Part shown: piece by piece, positions 26,498 to 36,800 of the stretch | How positions within the stretch are numbered: position 1 is the first letter of the stretch | Layout of the letters: the number at the start of each line of letters is the position of its first letter | Source: Thiotrichaceae bacterium | GTDB lineage: Bacteria > Pseudomonadota > Gammaproteobacteria > Beggiatoales > Beggiatoaceae | Direction of reading: 5' to 3' | Assembly: GCA_016745055.1 (NCBI GenBank) | Contig: JADGDF010000013.1 | Coordinates: 1 to 44,506 of the forward strand | Length of the DNA: 44,506 nt | Notes under the pieces: model-generated | The model's database searches: none | What the model saw: the letters and a program-made list of their open reading frames with translations, nothing else | Told to the model about the DNA's origin: nothing | Made by a program: the position numbers and the translations under genes

Positions 26498-27082
26498 TTA
26501 CAATGCTGCTTTCAAAGCGCGACGAATCAACACTTCGCTCGTTAACCCTTCCTCTGCAACCTGATGGACTAATTTACTAGCTTCTTGTGGTTTATAACCC
26601 AACGCAATCAAAGCATGGGTTGCATCATCCACAGCACTGGTCACACCTTGGGTTAAACCATCTGCTAGCGGCATGTCTAATTTGTTTAACCGATCTCGCA
26701 TTTCAATTACCAAACGTTCAGCCGTTTTTTTACCGACACCAGGAATGCGGGTAAGGCGAGAAATATTGTTTTCTTGGATATATTGAGCAAAAGTTGCCAA
26801 ATCCATCACGGATAAAATACTGAGCGCTAGTTTTGGACCAACACCACTAATTTTAATTAATGTTTTAAATAATTGTTTTTCTTGTTCGCTGAAAAAACCA
26901 TATAACACATGCGCATCTTCACGAATGCTTAAGTGAGTAAATAAGGTCACAGTTTGGTTTAAACCAGGCAAACGCTCAAAAGTAGATAAAGGTGTTTCGA
27001 TTTCATAACCTACACCCTGTACATCAACAATAATAGAAGGGGGATGCGTTTCTAGCAAAAGTCCGCGAAGACGGCTAATCAT
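26498..27082 (-). CDS. ruvA: Holliday junction branch migration protein RuvA
   Basis: Binds four-way junctions and loads the RuvB motor. From the ATG at 27082 the product is 194 residues ([28 protein letters not shown]), the usual length, with the helix-hairpin-helix segments [17 protein letters not shown] and [24 protein letters not shown] and the C-terminal RuvB-contact domain. An upstream in-frame start would add 19 unrelated residues, so it was rejected. The ATG overlaps the ruvC stop by 4 nt (ATGA). ruvB does not follow; the DUF559 element does. Confidence 0.95.
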   Translation of the reverse strand: MISRLRGLLLETHPPSIIVDVQGVGYEIETPLSTFERLPGLNQTVTLFTHLSIREDAHVLYGFFSEQEKQLFKTLIKISGVGPKLALSILSVMDLATFAQYIQENNISRLTRIPGVGKKTAERLVIEMRDRLNKLDMPLADGLTQGVTSAVDDATHALIALGYKPQEASKLVHQVAEEGLTSEVLIRRALKAAL

Positions 27083-27582
27083 AAAGGTTTGGTTCGTTGA
27101 GTTAAAGTTGTTTGGGTTTGATAGGTATGTGCGTGACAAAGCGCAATGGCCAAAGCATCAGCCGCGTCAGGGGGCGGCGCATCAGGCAAACACAATAAAA
27201 TCTTAATCATATGTTGGACTTGAGATTTTTCAGCGTGGCCTTGGCCAACAACCGCTTGTTTTACTTGATTGGCTGCATATTCATAAATGGTTAAGCTTTG
27301 TTGTGTACCCGCAACAATGGCAGCACCCCGTGCTTGTCCAAGTTTAAGTGCTGAATTAGCATTACGATACATAAAAACTTGTTCTATCGCAAGTACAGTA
27401 GGTTGGTACTGTTGGATAATTTCTGTGACACCCGTGAAAATTTCTTGCAAACGGTTTGGCAAATCATTTGATTGCATCCGAATACAACCGCTTGCAATGT
27501 AAATACTTTGTTGCCTCTGCGTTTTAATAATGCCAAAACCAGTCATGCGAGAACCTGGGTCTATACCGAGAATACAGGTCAT
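27079..27582 (-). CDS. ruvC: Crossover junction endodeoxyribonuclease RuvC
   Basis: Resolves Holliday junctions by paired nicking. 167 residues, with the four catalytic acids at D8 (GIDPGS), E67 (AIEQVF), D139 and D142 ([15 protein letters not shown]), one residue offset from E. coli. It is translationally coupled to ruvA. yebC, a frequent upstream neighbour, is not seen; a small membrane protein gene lies 12 nt upstream. Confidence 0.96.
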   Translation of the reverse strand: MTCILGIDPGSRMTGFGIIKTQRQQSIYIASGCIRMQSNDLPNRLQEIFTGVTEIIQQYQPTVLAIEQVFMYRNANSALKLGQARGAAIVAGTQQSLTIYEYAANQVKQAVVGQGHAEKSQVQHMIKILLCLPDAPPPDAADALAIALCHAHTYQTQTTLTQRTKPL

Positions 27583-27594
27583 TTAAGTGTTTCT

Positions 27595-27864
27595 TTAATC
27601 TTGTTGTCGTCTATTTTGTTCTTCTCTATAATGTCTATTGGCTTCTTTGATCAGTGAAGTCAGGCAGTAAACAAATAAAATGAAAAATAGGCTGATGAGT
27701 GCAAGTGAACTGCTTACCCAAAGATTAGCTTTATCTGCTGGCCATCTTTCTGGTGCGACAGTGCTAATCCATGAATAGAAAATAACGCTAATTCCTGCAT
27801 ATGGAAAGGCTGGCAATGAAAATATTAACCCAATCCACAGCCACATTTTTTTACGTTTAGTCAT
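27595..27864 (-). CDS. Small membrane protein of unknown function
   Basis: 89 residues with two membrane helices (about 8-30 and 49-70), a short loop with APERWPADKANLW, and a basic C-terminal tail rich in R and Q. It is not recognised. It lies immediately upstream of ruvC-ruvA on the same strand and may share their transcript. Confidence 0.6.
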   Translation of the reverse strand: MTKRKKMWLWIGLIFSLPAFPYAGISVIFYSWISTVAPERWPADKANLWVSSSLALISLFFILFVYCLTSLIKEANRHYREEQNRRQQD

Positions 27865-27971
27865 GTAGCATTTTCTTTATTTTTTAGCGCAATGGGCGGG
27901 CAGCAAAGGTACTTCGTAACCTGCGGCAAAATCAATGAATGTTTTTTGCTGCAATTAGACATAATTAAGCG

Positions 27972-29237
27972 CTAAGTCGTTAAAAATTGTTCATAAAGTG
28001 CCATGGCGTGATCAATTTTTTCTTCCCAGCCATAATGCGCCTCGGCACGTTGCCTTCCTATAAGACCTCGTTGTTGCCATTTTTCAGGATTTTGTACAAT
28101 ATCATGAAACTGCATGACTAATCCATCAATAACCGCGTCTACGCCGTCTGGTTCAATCAATGCACCGACCGTTTCATCAATGACTTCACCAGGCCCTCCA
28201 AAATTAATAGATATCACAGGTCGCGCACAGGCCATTGCTTCAAGTAGTACTGCACCACCAGATTCTCGGACGGAAGGTAAACACAATACATGGGCTTGAT
28301 GTAATTGTTTTGAAATCTCTGGGGCACAAGCAGTGCCGTACCAATTAACGATATTATCTAATTGTAGCTCAGTTGTTAAAGCTTGCCATTCATTTTGTAA
28401 AGGTCCCTCTCCAATTAATGTAAGTTTTACTGGATGCTCCTGCTTAAAACGTGCAATGGCCCTAAGTAACATAGGTACACCTTTAAATGGTAAAAGACGC
28501 CCAACATAAATGATATTTAGCGGTTGTGCAGCAGAAGGGGGTTGTGGCCAAGGTGCAGGGGTAAAAACTTTTAAATCAACGCCATTTTCCAAAAAAGGGA
28601 TGCAGCGCGAGTGATAACGTGCGGGAATAGAGTCTAAAGTCGCTTGAGTTGCAGTTAATAAAGCCGCCGCATGGCGCGTGGAACCCAATAAAAAATCTAA
28701 CCCTTTACCTAAGTTTCTTAAGGAATAAATCCAACTGGCATCTTGCTTCATGATGTCTTCAAAATGAGTGGGAATTTTTAATCCTCCATTCCAAGGCCCT
28801 AGTAAAATTGGAAGATTTAATTTATGTAGACGGGTATAAGCTTTTGGGGAAACGGGAGTCACTGAATGCACAATGTCCCATTGTTTTCCTTGTTTTTGTA
28901 ATACTTTTAATTTTTTAACGGCAATCCAATCATATAAGTAAAAATCTAAGGAAGAGAGTAAAAAAGTTGCATGTTCACTGTAAGGAAAAAGCTTATTTGC
29001 CCAGCGGTAAAGTGGTCTTGCAAGCCATTCTGTATCAATATAAATAACCTCAGAATTTTCAAAGGGTACACCTATTTGCGACAATACAGCTTGATTTCTT
29101 ATGTGAGTGACTAAAGTGACAGGACAGCGCTTTGCTAAACGTGCATACCATTGCCAACCTATTTGAGAGACCGCCTTAATGACTGGACTGCATTGATAGG
29201 CTGACAGCAAAACATGTGGGGTATGTGGTGTGGTCAT
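27972..29237 (-). CDS. Family 4 glycosyltransferase
   Basis: 421 residues with the two-domain GT-B layout. The N-terminal domain has the unusual opening VLLSAYQCSP followed by IGWQWYARLAKR and a WNGG segment. The C-terminal donor domain has NIIYVGRLLPFKG, LIGEGPLQNEW and PSVRESGGAVLLEAMACARPVIS, the retaining GT4 E-x7-E motif. It probably adds a sugar to a surface polysaccharide or glycolipid at the inner membrane face. It stands alone, with a 407-bp gap to the next gene upstream, so the pathway cannot be inferred. Confidence 0.88.
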   Translation of the reverse strand: MTTPHTPHVLLSAYQCSPVIKAVSQIGWQWYARLAKRCPVTLVTHIRNQAVLSQIGVPFENSEVIYIDTEWLARPLYRWANKLFPYSEHATFLLSSLDFYLYDWIAVKKLKVLQKQGKQWDIVHSVTPVSPKAYTRLHKLNLPILLGPWNGGLKIPTHFEDIMKQDASWIYSLRNLGKGLDFLLGSTRHAAALLTATQATLDSIPARYHSRCIPFLENGVDLKVFTPAPWPQPPSAAQPLNIIYVGRLLPFKGVPMLLRAIARFKQEHPVKLTLIGEGPLQNEWQALTTELQLDNIVNWYGTACAPEISKQLHQAHVLCLPSVRESGGAVLLEAMACARPVISINFGGPGEVIDETVGALIEPDGVDAVIDGLVMQFHDIVQNPEKWQQRGLIGRQRAEAHYGWEEKIDHAMALYEQFLTT

Positions 29238-29644
29238 TGTTTTTAATGGGTCAACTTACTGTAATGTACGATGACACTTTGTTTCCTGTAAAGTAAACGT
29301 TAATATCACATAATAATAACACTGCTAAAATAATTCATAATAACTTAAATGACTTAGTTTGCTCATAAAATAAAATAATACTAACTTATCTAACATAACA
29401 TCTAACGACAATACTCTAACAATAGCAAGAAATCTACCATAAAATTAATCCTTGTGACAATAACCTAGTGTACCAAAATCAGTTATTGTCAGATCCAATA
29501 TTGCTTTAGATTAAGTAAATAATGGAGATAATTAAGTGGATATGTATTTAAAAAAATGACAGAAAAAACTAATATAATTCAGTGGTTTTGTAAAATATGT
29601 TTTTGGTATGATATAAATTTAAAACATTGACAAGGTTAGTTTTT
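29238..29644. other. Divergent intergenic region with a 10-bp inverted repeat
   Basis: 407 bp, very AT-rich, no gene, serving both the GT4 and methyltransferase genes. TGACAATAAC (29455-29464) and GTTATTGTCA (29482-29491) form a perfect inverted repeat across 17 nt, which could be an operator or a hairpin. No convincing promoter hexamers stand out. Confidence 0.4.
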
Positions 29645-30391
29645 ATGTCCTGGAAAGATAACTTTTCTCAACAAGCTGATATTTATGCGCAATATCGGCC
29701 CCATTATCCTCACACATTATTTGATTTTTTAAGTAGCCTTGCATCCCAAAATCAATTAGCTTGGGATTGTGGCACAGGCAATGGTCAAGTGGCTACTCAA
29801 TTAGCTTCGCACTTTAAAAAGGTTGTAGCAACTGATGCGAGCCAAGCTCAAATTGAACACGCAAGCTTGTTAGAAAATATTGATTACCAGGTAACTACCG
29901 CTGAAAATTCAGGATTAGACACACATTCTGTTAATTTAATTACTGTTGCACAGGCAATTCATTGGTTTAATTTTGAACACTTTTATCAAGAAGTTAGACG
30001 TGTTGCCTCCAAAGATGGAATTTTAGCAGTATGGGGATATGGTTTATTACGTATTACGCCCCAACTTGACGCAATTATTGATTATCTTTACACAAACATT
30101 GTTGGTCAGTATTGGGATCAAGAAAGACGATATTTAGATCATGCTTATCAAACAATTCCTTTTCCTTTTGAACAATTAAAAATACCTAATTTCAAAATGA
30201 CGTTAGCTTGGAGTTTCCCTCAGTTAATTGGCTATTTGAACACTTGGTCAAGTGTGCAAAAATTTATTGTCCAAAATGATATTAACCCAATTACTCAATT
30301 AACAGCAGATTTAGCCAACTGTTGGGGAGAACTTGAATCTCGTAAAGCTATCCATTGGGATATTTTTATGAAAGTTGCCAAAGTAATTTAA
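29645..30391 (+). CDS. Class I SAM-dependent methyltransferase
   Basis: 248 residues from ATG 29645, preceded by AAGG at 29632-29635; an in-frame TTG at 29627 has worse context. Motif I is WDCGTGNGQVA, followed by VVATDASQAQIEHA (acidic ribose-binding Asp) and ITVAQAIHWFNFEHFYQEVRRV, a pattern of the trans-aconitate methyltransferase/TMT1-like group (Methyltransf_11). The substrate is unknown. A MITE copy begins 6 nt after the stop. Confidence 0.88.
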   Translation: MSWKDNFSQQADIYAQYRPHYPHTLFDFLSSLASQNQLAWDCGTGNGQVATQLASHFKKVVATDASQAQIEHASLLENIDYQVTTAENSGLDTHSVNLITVAQAIHWFNFEHFYQEVRRVASKDGILAVWGYGLLRITPQLDAIIDYLYTNIVGQYWDQERRYLDHAYQTIPFPFEQLKIPNFKMTLAWSFPQLIGYLNTWSSVQKFIVQNDINPITQLTADLANCWGELESRKAIHWDIFMKVAKVI

Positions 30392-30396
30392 GCTCT

Positions 30397-30483
30397 TTAG
30401 GAACGGGAACTAAATAAAATCAGAAATAAAACCTGCCAGGTCTGATTGAAAACTGATGGATGTTATTTAATTCCTATTCCTTA
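30397..30483 (-). repeat. MITE-like palindromic element, copy C (deleted arm)
   Basis: 87 bp. Both ends match the 105-bp element, but 18 bp forming one arm of the central palindrome are missing, so only AAACCTGCCAGGTCTG remains and the strong hairpin is gone. Same orientation as copy B. It lies 6 nt after the methyltransferase stop. Confidence 0.8.
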
Positions 30484-30843
30484 ATCCACATTAAATTCTG
30501 CTAAAATTAGACTTGTAGTTTTTGAGTAACATACAATTTTATCGTTTATTTAATACTTATTGTTCAGCTATACTTTTATAGATTGATAGAATCACATTTA
30601 CGTTATAGAAATTAATGTTTACTGATAAAATTTTCTATCTTGACTTTTAATTATAAGTAGTAATCACAAAATATATTGTATACTAATGCCTTAATGGTTG
30701 CCTTATCAACAAAATTTAATAGGTTCTTTTAAAAGAAATTAGGAAAATCGTCAGAAGGTTATTTTGTTTAAAAACAGAAAATTAACATTTTTTAAATGGC
30801 AAATTCACTTTATGCCTTTAATGTTTATGTAGGAGAGTTACGA
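30484..30843. other. Leader region of the giant secreted protein gene
   Basis: 360 bp, AT-rich, no gene. TTGACT at 30640-30645 and TATACT at 30679-30684 are promoter-like but 33 bp apart, too far to pair. The frame is open from ATG 30796, but the real start is taken as 30844. Confidence 0.35.
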
Positions 30844-33800
30844 ATGTTTCCCGAATCCCAAATTCACAGGCGCAATATGTCGCTTGGTTGGCAAAAGAGT
30901 CTATTATTATGGCTACTTGTGTTTATTTTACCTTATGTGATTGCCCCTGTTTATGCAGTCACAGTGTCTACCCAAGTATGTAGTTCTTCCGTGCCAATGA
31001 CCATTCCTGATCAAAACTCAAGTGGTATCACGGGTATTATTAACATTCCTAGCACTGTCAAAATCAAAAATCCAAGTGTCATACTTAGCGCAAATCATGG
31101 ACATATTGGTGAATTAACCATTAAGCTAAAACATGATAGTACAACGGTCAATTTATTGGATAAGCCTGGTACTAACAGTAGTAGTCTGCAAGGCTGTGCG
31201 GGCAAAAATATCACAGATTTGAGATTAAATGATTCAGGGACAGAAAAAACGCAAGGTAGCTGTGGTTTTACTGACCCTGCTTATGATAAAAATTTTGTTT
31301 ATGAACCAAAAGGCAGCTTAAATAATTTTGATGCCCAGCCTCTGGGAGGAGATTGGATTTTAAGCATCGTAGATGCATTTGATTATAGTAAGGTACCAGG
31401 TGCATTGACCAAATGGTGTTTGGAATATGAGACTTATGCTAGCAGTGGGTTAACATTTACCTTTAGCCCAGCTTCCTTAACCTTCAACGGGGAAGTTGCT
31501 GTCTACGATAAAGCAATCCAAACCTTTATAATTACGGCCCCTGGTGAAGATATTATTATTTATGATTATAAATTTGAAGATATTTCTCCAACGGATAGTT
31601 ACAAAAGTTTTACGCTAACTAATCCCTTTGGTAGTGATTTTCCCATGATTATTAAAGCAGGCGAAACCAAAACTTTTTCTGCTAAATGTGAACCAACGCA
31701 AGAAGGAACGCTGCAAGCAAATTTGGTCTTGGAAACTAATATTGAAGGTGCCTCCAAAATAAAATATCCATTACAATGTGCTTCTGTTGCTGCAAAATAT
31801 GATTCCTCGCTGAACAATGGTGCAACGCTTGATTTTGGAAGTATGACCGTTGGGCAAACCACAAGCCCTCAAACATTTACTGTAAGTGAAACTTCAAATA
31901 AAGTTGATCTAAAACTAAAGTATTCAATAAGAGGCACTCATCGTAACGATTTTAGTTTGGTGATTAAACCAGACTCTGTAGCGAAAAGTGGTTCTGCAAG
32001 CATCGCATTGGTTTGTAAACCTATAGATGTGGGCACAAGAACAGCAGAGTTAGAAATTGTTACCAATGATCCCACTAAAAAAACTCAAGCTTATAAACTA
32101 ACTTGTGTGGGAGAAGGTGCAGTTTATAAATCTACTCCCGTACCTGGCGAATTTAATTTGGGCGCTGCAATCCCCGGCAACTCTGTTGGGCGCGATTTAA
32201 ATTTACGCAATGAGGGAAATAAGAATTTAGATATAAAAATTACCGATGTGTCACTTATTGGTGATAGTAGTATTTTCTCTGTTGCAATGAATGTAGATTT
32301 AAGTATTGCAGCTAATGGCAATAGTAATATTACTGTTAGTTGCCAACCCAATGCAGAAACCATTTATACTGCCACATTAAAAATATCCCATACAGGCGTT
32401 AATCAACCCAACCCTGCTGAATATCCTTTAGTTTGCTCGGGTTCAACTAATGCTGTACCTGTATATGATTCTACGCTAGAAGCTACAAAAGAACTGGATG
32501 TGGGAGACGCAATTAGTACCACTAAACCGGCCGCTAAATTTTTTACAATTAAAGAATTGGGCAATGCTGCACTTGAAGTCAGTAATTTTCTCATTACGGG
32601 TAAAAATCCAGACAGTTTTTCTATTGTAAGTCCCTCTTTTCCCATTAATATTGCAGATGGTGGTAATCCTATTGATGTTGAAGTCAAATGTGACCCTAAA
32701 GAAACGAAGCAGTTAAGGGCAGATTTAGAATTAGTTACTAATGATCCTAATAAACTTAATGTGACTTACCGTTTAAAATGCTATGGCAGACGGCCCATTT
32801 ATAACTTTATACCGACTGCTGACTACCAAAATGCCACAAACACGCTGAAAATTGGTACGCAAGTCTTTGGTGGCCGCGTTAGCAACGAATTACAAGTTAA
32901 AAATACAGGTAATCTTGGCTTAAAACTCACGCTTCCTGCAATACCAATTGATGGTCCACATGCGGGTGATTTCAAAATTATTAATCCAACACCTCCTTCA
33001 ACACCTGGAAGTAAATTTCTCAATCTTTATAACAGTAAAATTAAAAAAATTACGATTGAATGTGCTCCGACAGGTTTAGGCTCACGGGATGCTACCTTGC
33101 ATTTACTAACAAACGATCCAGATTTTCCTGTCGTCGATTACAACTTAACGTGTATGAGTGAACGCCCTTTGGGTCCTGGTTATGACTCTGAGCCTGCTCC
33201 AGGGAGTGTGATTAAATTTGGCCAACTTTCTGTGGGAGAAACCAAAGTTTTGCCGTTAGTGGTAAAAGAAGTAGGCACAACTGTGCTTAATGTGAGCTTT
33301 GCTTCCCCCGCAATTAGTGGTACAAATGCAGACATGTTCACGGTGGAAACCTCTGCATTTACCCGTCCAGCTAACCCCTCTTATCTTTCTGATGGTGAAC
33401 CCCCACGTACCATCAATGTGACTTGTAAACCTACTAAAGAAGGAGAATTTGAAGCAACGTTGACTTTGAATTCAGACGACATTGTATTTCCTAAGCCCAA
33501 ATACATTTTACAATGTATCGCAGGTCCTATTATTATTCCACCGGATGATCCCGATGATCCAACACCAATCACACCAGATACGCCTCCTGGTCCAATCCCT
33601 CCTGGCAATCTTTACCAAGTGCTAAAAGTGGCGACAACCGGTTCTGGGGAAGGCTTTGTTAAAAGTGCCCCTCCAGGTATTTCTTGCTTTCATCTGGAAA
33701 ATGGTGAAAAAGACTGTGAAGAAGAATATGAACAAGGCACGACTGTCATGTTAGCGCCCACGTCTCAGCCTGGTTCTATATTTGGTGGTTGGAGTGACAA

Positions 33801-36800
33801 CTGTAGTAGTGGTAGAATCACTTTGGATGAAGATCAAACTTGTACAGCACAATTTGTCCGAAATTCTTATACCTTACAAGTGACTTATGAAGGCAACGGA
33901 ATTGTGCGTAGCAGTAGCGGTGACCTTAATTGTGGAACGGGTGCATTGATTTGTGATAATCCCTTTCAACCTGGGCAGTTGATTAATTTAAGTCCTCGTC
34001 CTTTTGACGGTTGGTACTTTGACCGTTGGGAAGGTAATTGTAGTACCAGTAGTCAAGTACGTATGGAAAGCGACAAAACTTGTCATGCTGTTTTTTCCCT
34101 TGAATCTGACCGACCCGACCCACCACCCGTGGTTGAAAATAATGTGATGTTAAGTGTGGAAAAAATAGGTAAAGGGACAATCATGAGTCAAGCAAACTGT
34201 GTAACAGACAGTGCAAATTGTGAATTTGTGGTCAATATTAATTGCGGTGACACGTGTCAGGCTGACTATCCGCTTGATTTGAAAGTTACCATCATGGCAA
34301 CCCCTGCAGAGGGTTATGAATTTAAAGGCTTTACTGGCGACTGCGATATGAATGGTGGTGTTGTTATGCAAGATAATCGACATTGTACTGCAACGTTTAT
34401 GCCTGCTGAAACTTTGTATACTTTGACTGTAAACAAAACGGGTGAAGGCACTGTGACGAGTCAGGCCATTTGTGAAGCCAATAGTCAAACCTGTGATTTG
34501 CCTGCGCATATTAATTGTGGCACAACCTGTCAGGCACAATACCCACCACAAACCTATCTAGGACTTATTCCTCAGCCGGCGGATAATTATCTATTTGAAG
34601 GCTTTAGTGGTGACTGTAATTCTGTTGGTCACGTGGTAATGAAAGCAGATCAGCAATGTATGGCCAAATTTGTGCTTGTTGAAATCCCTGACGATAAAGA
34701 AACTAAAAGTATCATTGGCTTCGTTAAATCTTCCTATATCGTTAAAGAACAAGCGGGAATAGTGATGATAACAGTCGCGCGTACTGGCAGTGCTCAAGGG
34801 GACGTTAAAGCTATTTATGTGACTGAAAGTAGTTCAGCCATTGCTGACCAAGACTTTACTTCACTCAATGGGGTTGTGAGTTGGAAAGAAGGTGAACAAG
34901 CCGATAAAACAATCTATGTCAGTATTTCTGACGATAGTTTGCTAGAACCTGATGAATCTTTCCGTTTACAACTGGTTACTTTGGAAGGTAATGCCATTTT
35001 CGGTTTGAAAACTACGACCATGACTATCCAAGATAATGATAGTTACCGACCTGATGAACCAGAAGACCCAGCCGAAAAGAACAAATGTTCTGACGACATT
35101 AATAACAAAGTAGCCGTCTGTAATGGCGATGGCCGCACTTATCAGGATGTAACCATTAATGAAAAAACCAGCATTTCTAATTTAAAATTAGTTGGCAATA
35201 ATCAAAATAATGGTTTGCTATCAAATATTCTCATTAAGAAAGATGCAGAACTCAGTGGTGGGTATCTGACAGGCAAAATTGATAATAAAGGCACAGTAAA
35301 AGATACTACCTTTGTGGGCCGCGAATTATGTGGTGGCACATTGGCAGGTACGATTGAAAACAATGCGGAAGAAGGCAAGATTTGTGATGTCACCCTGGCT
35401 GAAAATGCCAAAATTATGGGAGGGCGCGTCCAAGGTCGCATTGTTGGTAAATCTGCGGACGAGCCTGGTCATCTAAAAAATCTAGTTATTCTTGAGGGCA
35501 GTTATCTCGAAAATGTCATTATTGGTAAAGGCGTTAAAATCGCACGAGAAGTGACCTTTGGTCCTGGCGTTTATTCAGAAGAAGGTAAGTTGATGTTACC
35601 GCCGGGTGGGCCAAATATTGAAGCCGATGGGACAATTCGTTTAGAACCCAACGTATATATCTCTGAAGATATTGCAAAAGGGATTTATATTGGCGATCCC
35701 AATGCCATGCCCATGTTAGAGCATTTAACAATTAAAGCCAGTAGTTACGTTGCTATGGTCATTATTGGCCAAAATGTAGTTAATGAAGGCACTATTGTTG
35801 ATTTTGAATTTAGAGGTAGGACACTCAAAGGAGGTACCTTGGGAGGCACTATCATCAATTCTGGTGGTGGCACCCTTAGTGATGTCTCCCTGGGGCCAAA
35901 TACCTACCTTGTCGGTGGACATTTAAAAGGCTGTACCAAAGGCGATGCAGAGGCACCCGCATTAATAGAACATGTTCGAGTCGTTGCTAATAGTTGTTTG
36001 GACAATGTTATTTTGGGTGATGGGGTTTATTTGGCTGAAGGTATTGAACTAGGAGGCAATGTCAAGCGTTTGTTTGAAAAACCTGAAGAAAACACTGATC
36101 CTGAGGAAGGTGCCACAGCACTTAAAATTTATCCACCTGAGTGGAAAATCGTCATCAGTCCTGCTGAATTTAAAGGCCAAGTACAAGTGTGTGGCAAAGT
36201 GCGCAATCGTCATGCCATGCTGTCCCGCCGTGAAGCAAAAACAGTCGGTATTTCCAGTTCTTTGAAAATTGAATTGCTCCATGTAGGCAAAGCCGCAGAA
36301 TTACTGGTTGTAGCCAAACATCAGCTCAATGCTTACGAAAGCCATTACTATATGCGCGTTGGTCAACATGAGTGGCGTCATTGGGATGAAAAAACAACCA
36401 GCTTATTACCTGCTGGAGATTTAGGCACGTTAAGTCATAGAACGATGGATATCCCAATTTTTAGTGGAAATTTACAAGATATTCGGGGTGAATTAACGAT
36501 TTATCTGGGCTACCGCTTAAAAGAGGATGGAACAATTGTTTTTAACGGACTAAGCACAATTCATTTTTACGTCGACGCAACACCTGAGCATTGTTTGGTC
36601 TATGTTGTCAATGATGCGGGTTTGAATGACACTCAATTTTTAATTATTGATTTAAGCAAAGGTTTGCACGGCGATATAAAGACGCTTGGCGGACTTTATA
36701 AGGGACGTGACATTGAAGGTATGGCCTTGCATCCTCATAATTCCAACGTAATTTATGCCTCTTCTGGCAATGAATCCAAAGTTGGTTTAAAACGAATGAA

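Noticed and set aside
26342-26545. Plus-strand frame reading PPPNPLLQGGG, a string common in predicted proteins
   Set aside because: It is the translation of the inverted repeat of the DUF559 element running into antisense ruvA; there is no ribosome binding site and no independent motif.
27079-27657. Plus-strand frames opposite ruvC
   Set aside because: They are antisense to a fully conserved gene and have no supporting features.
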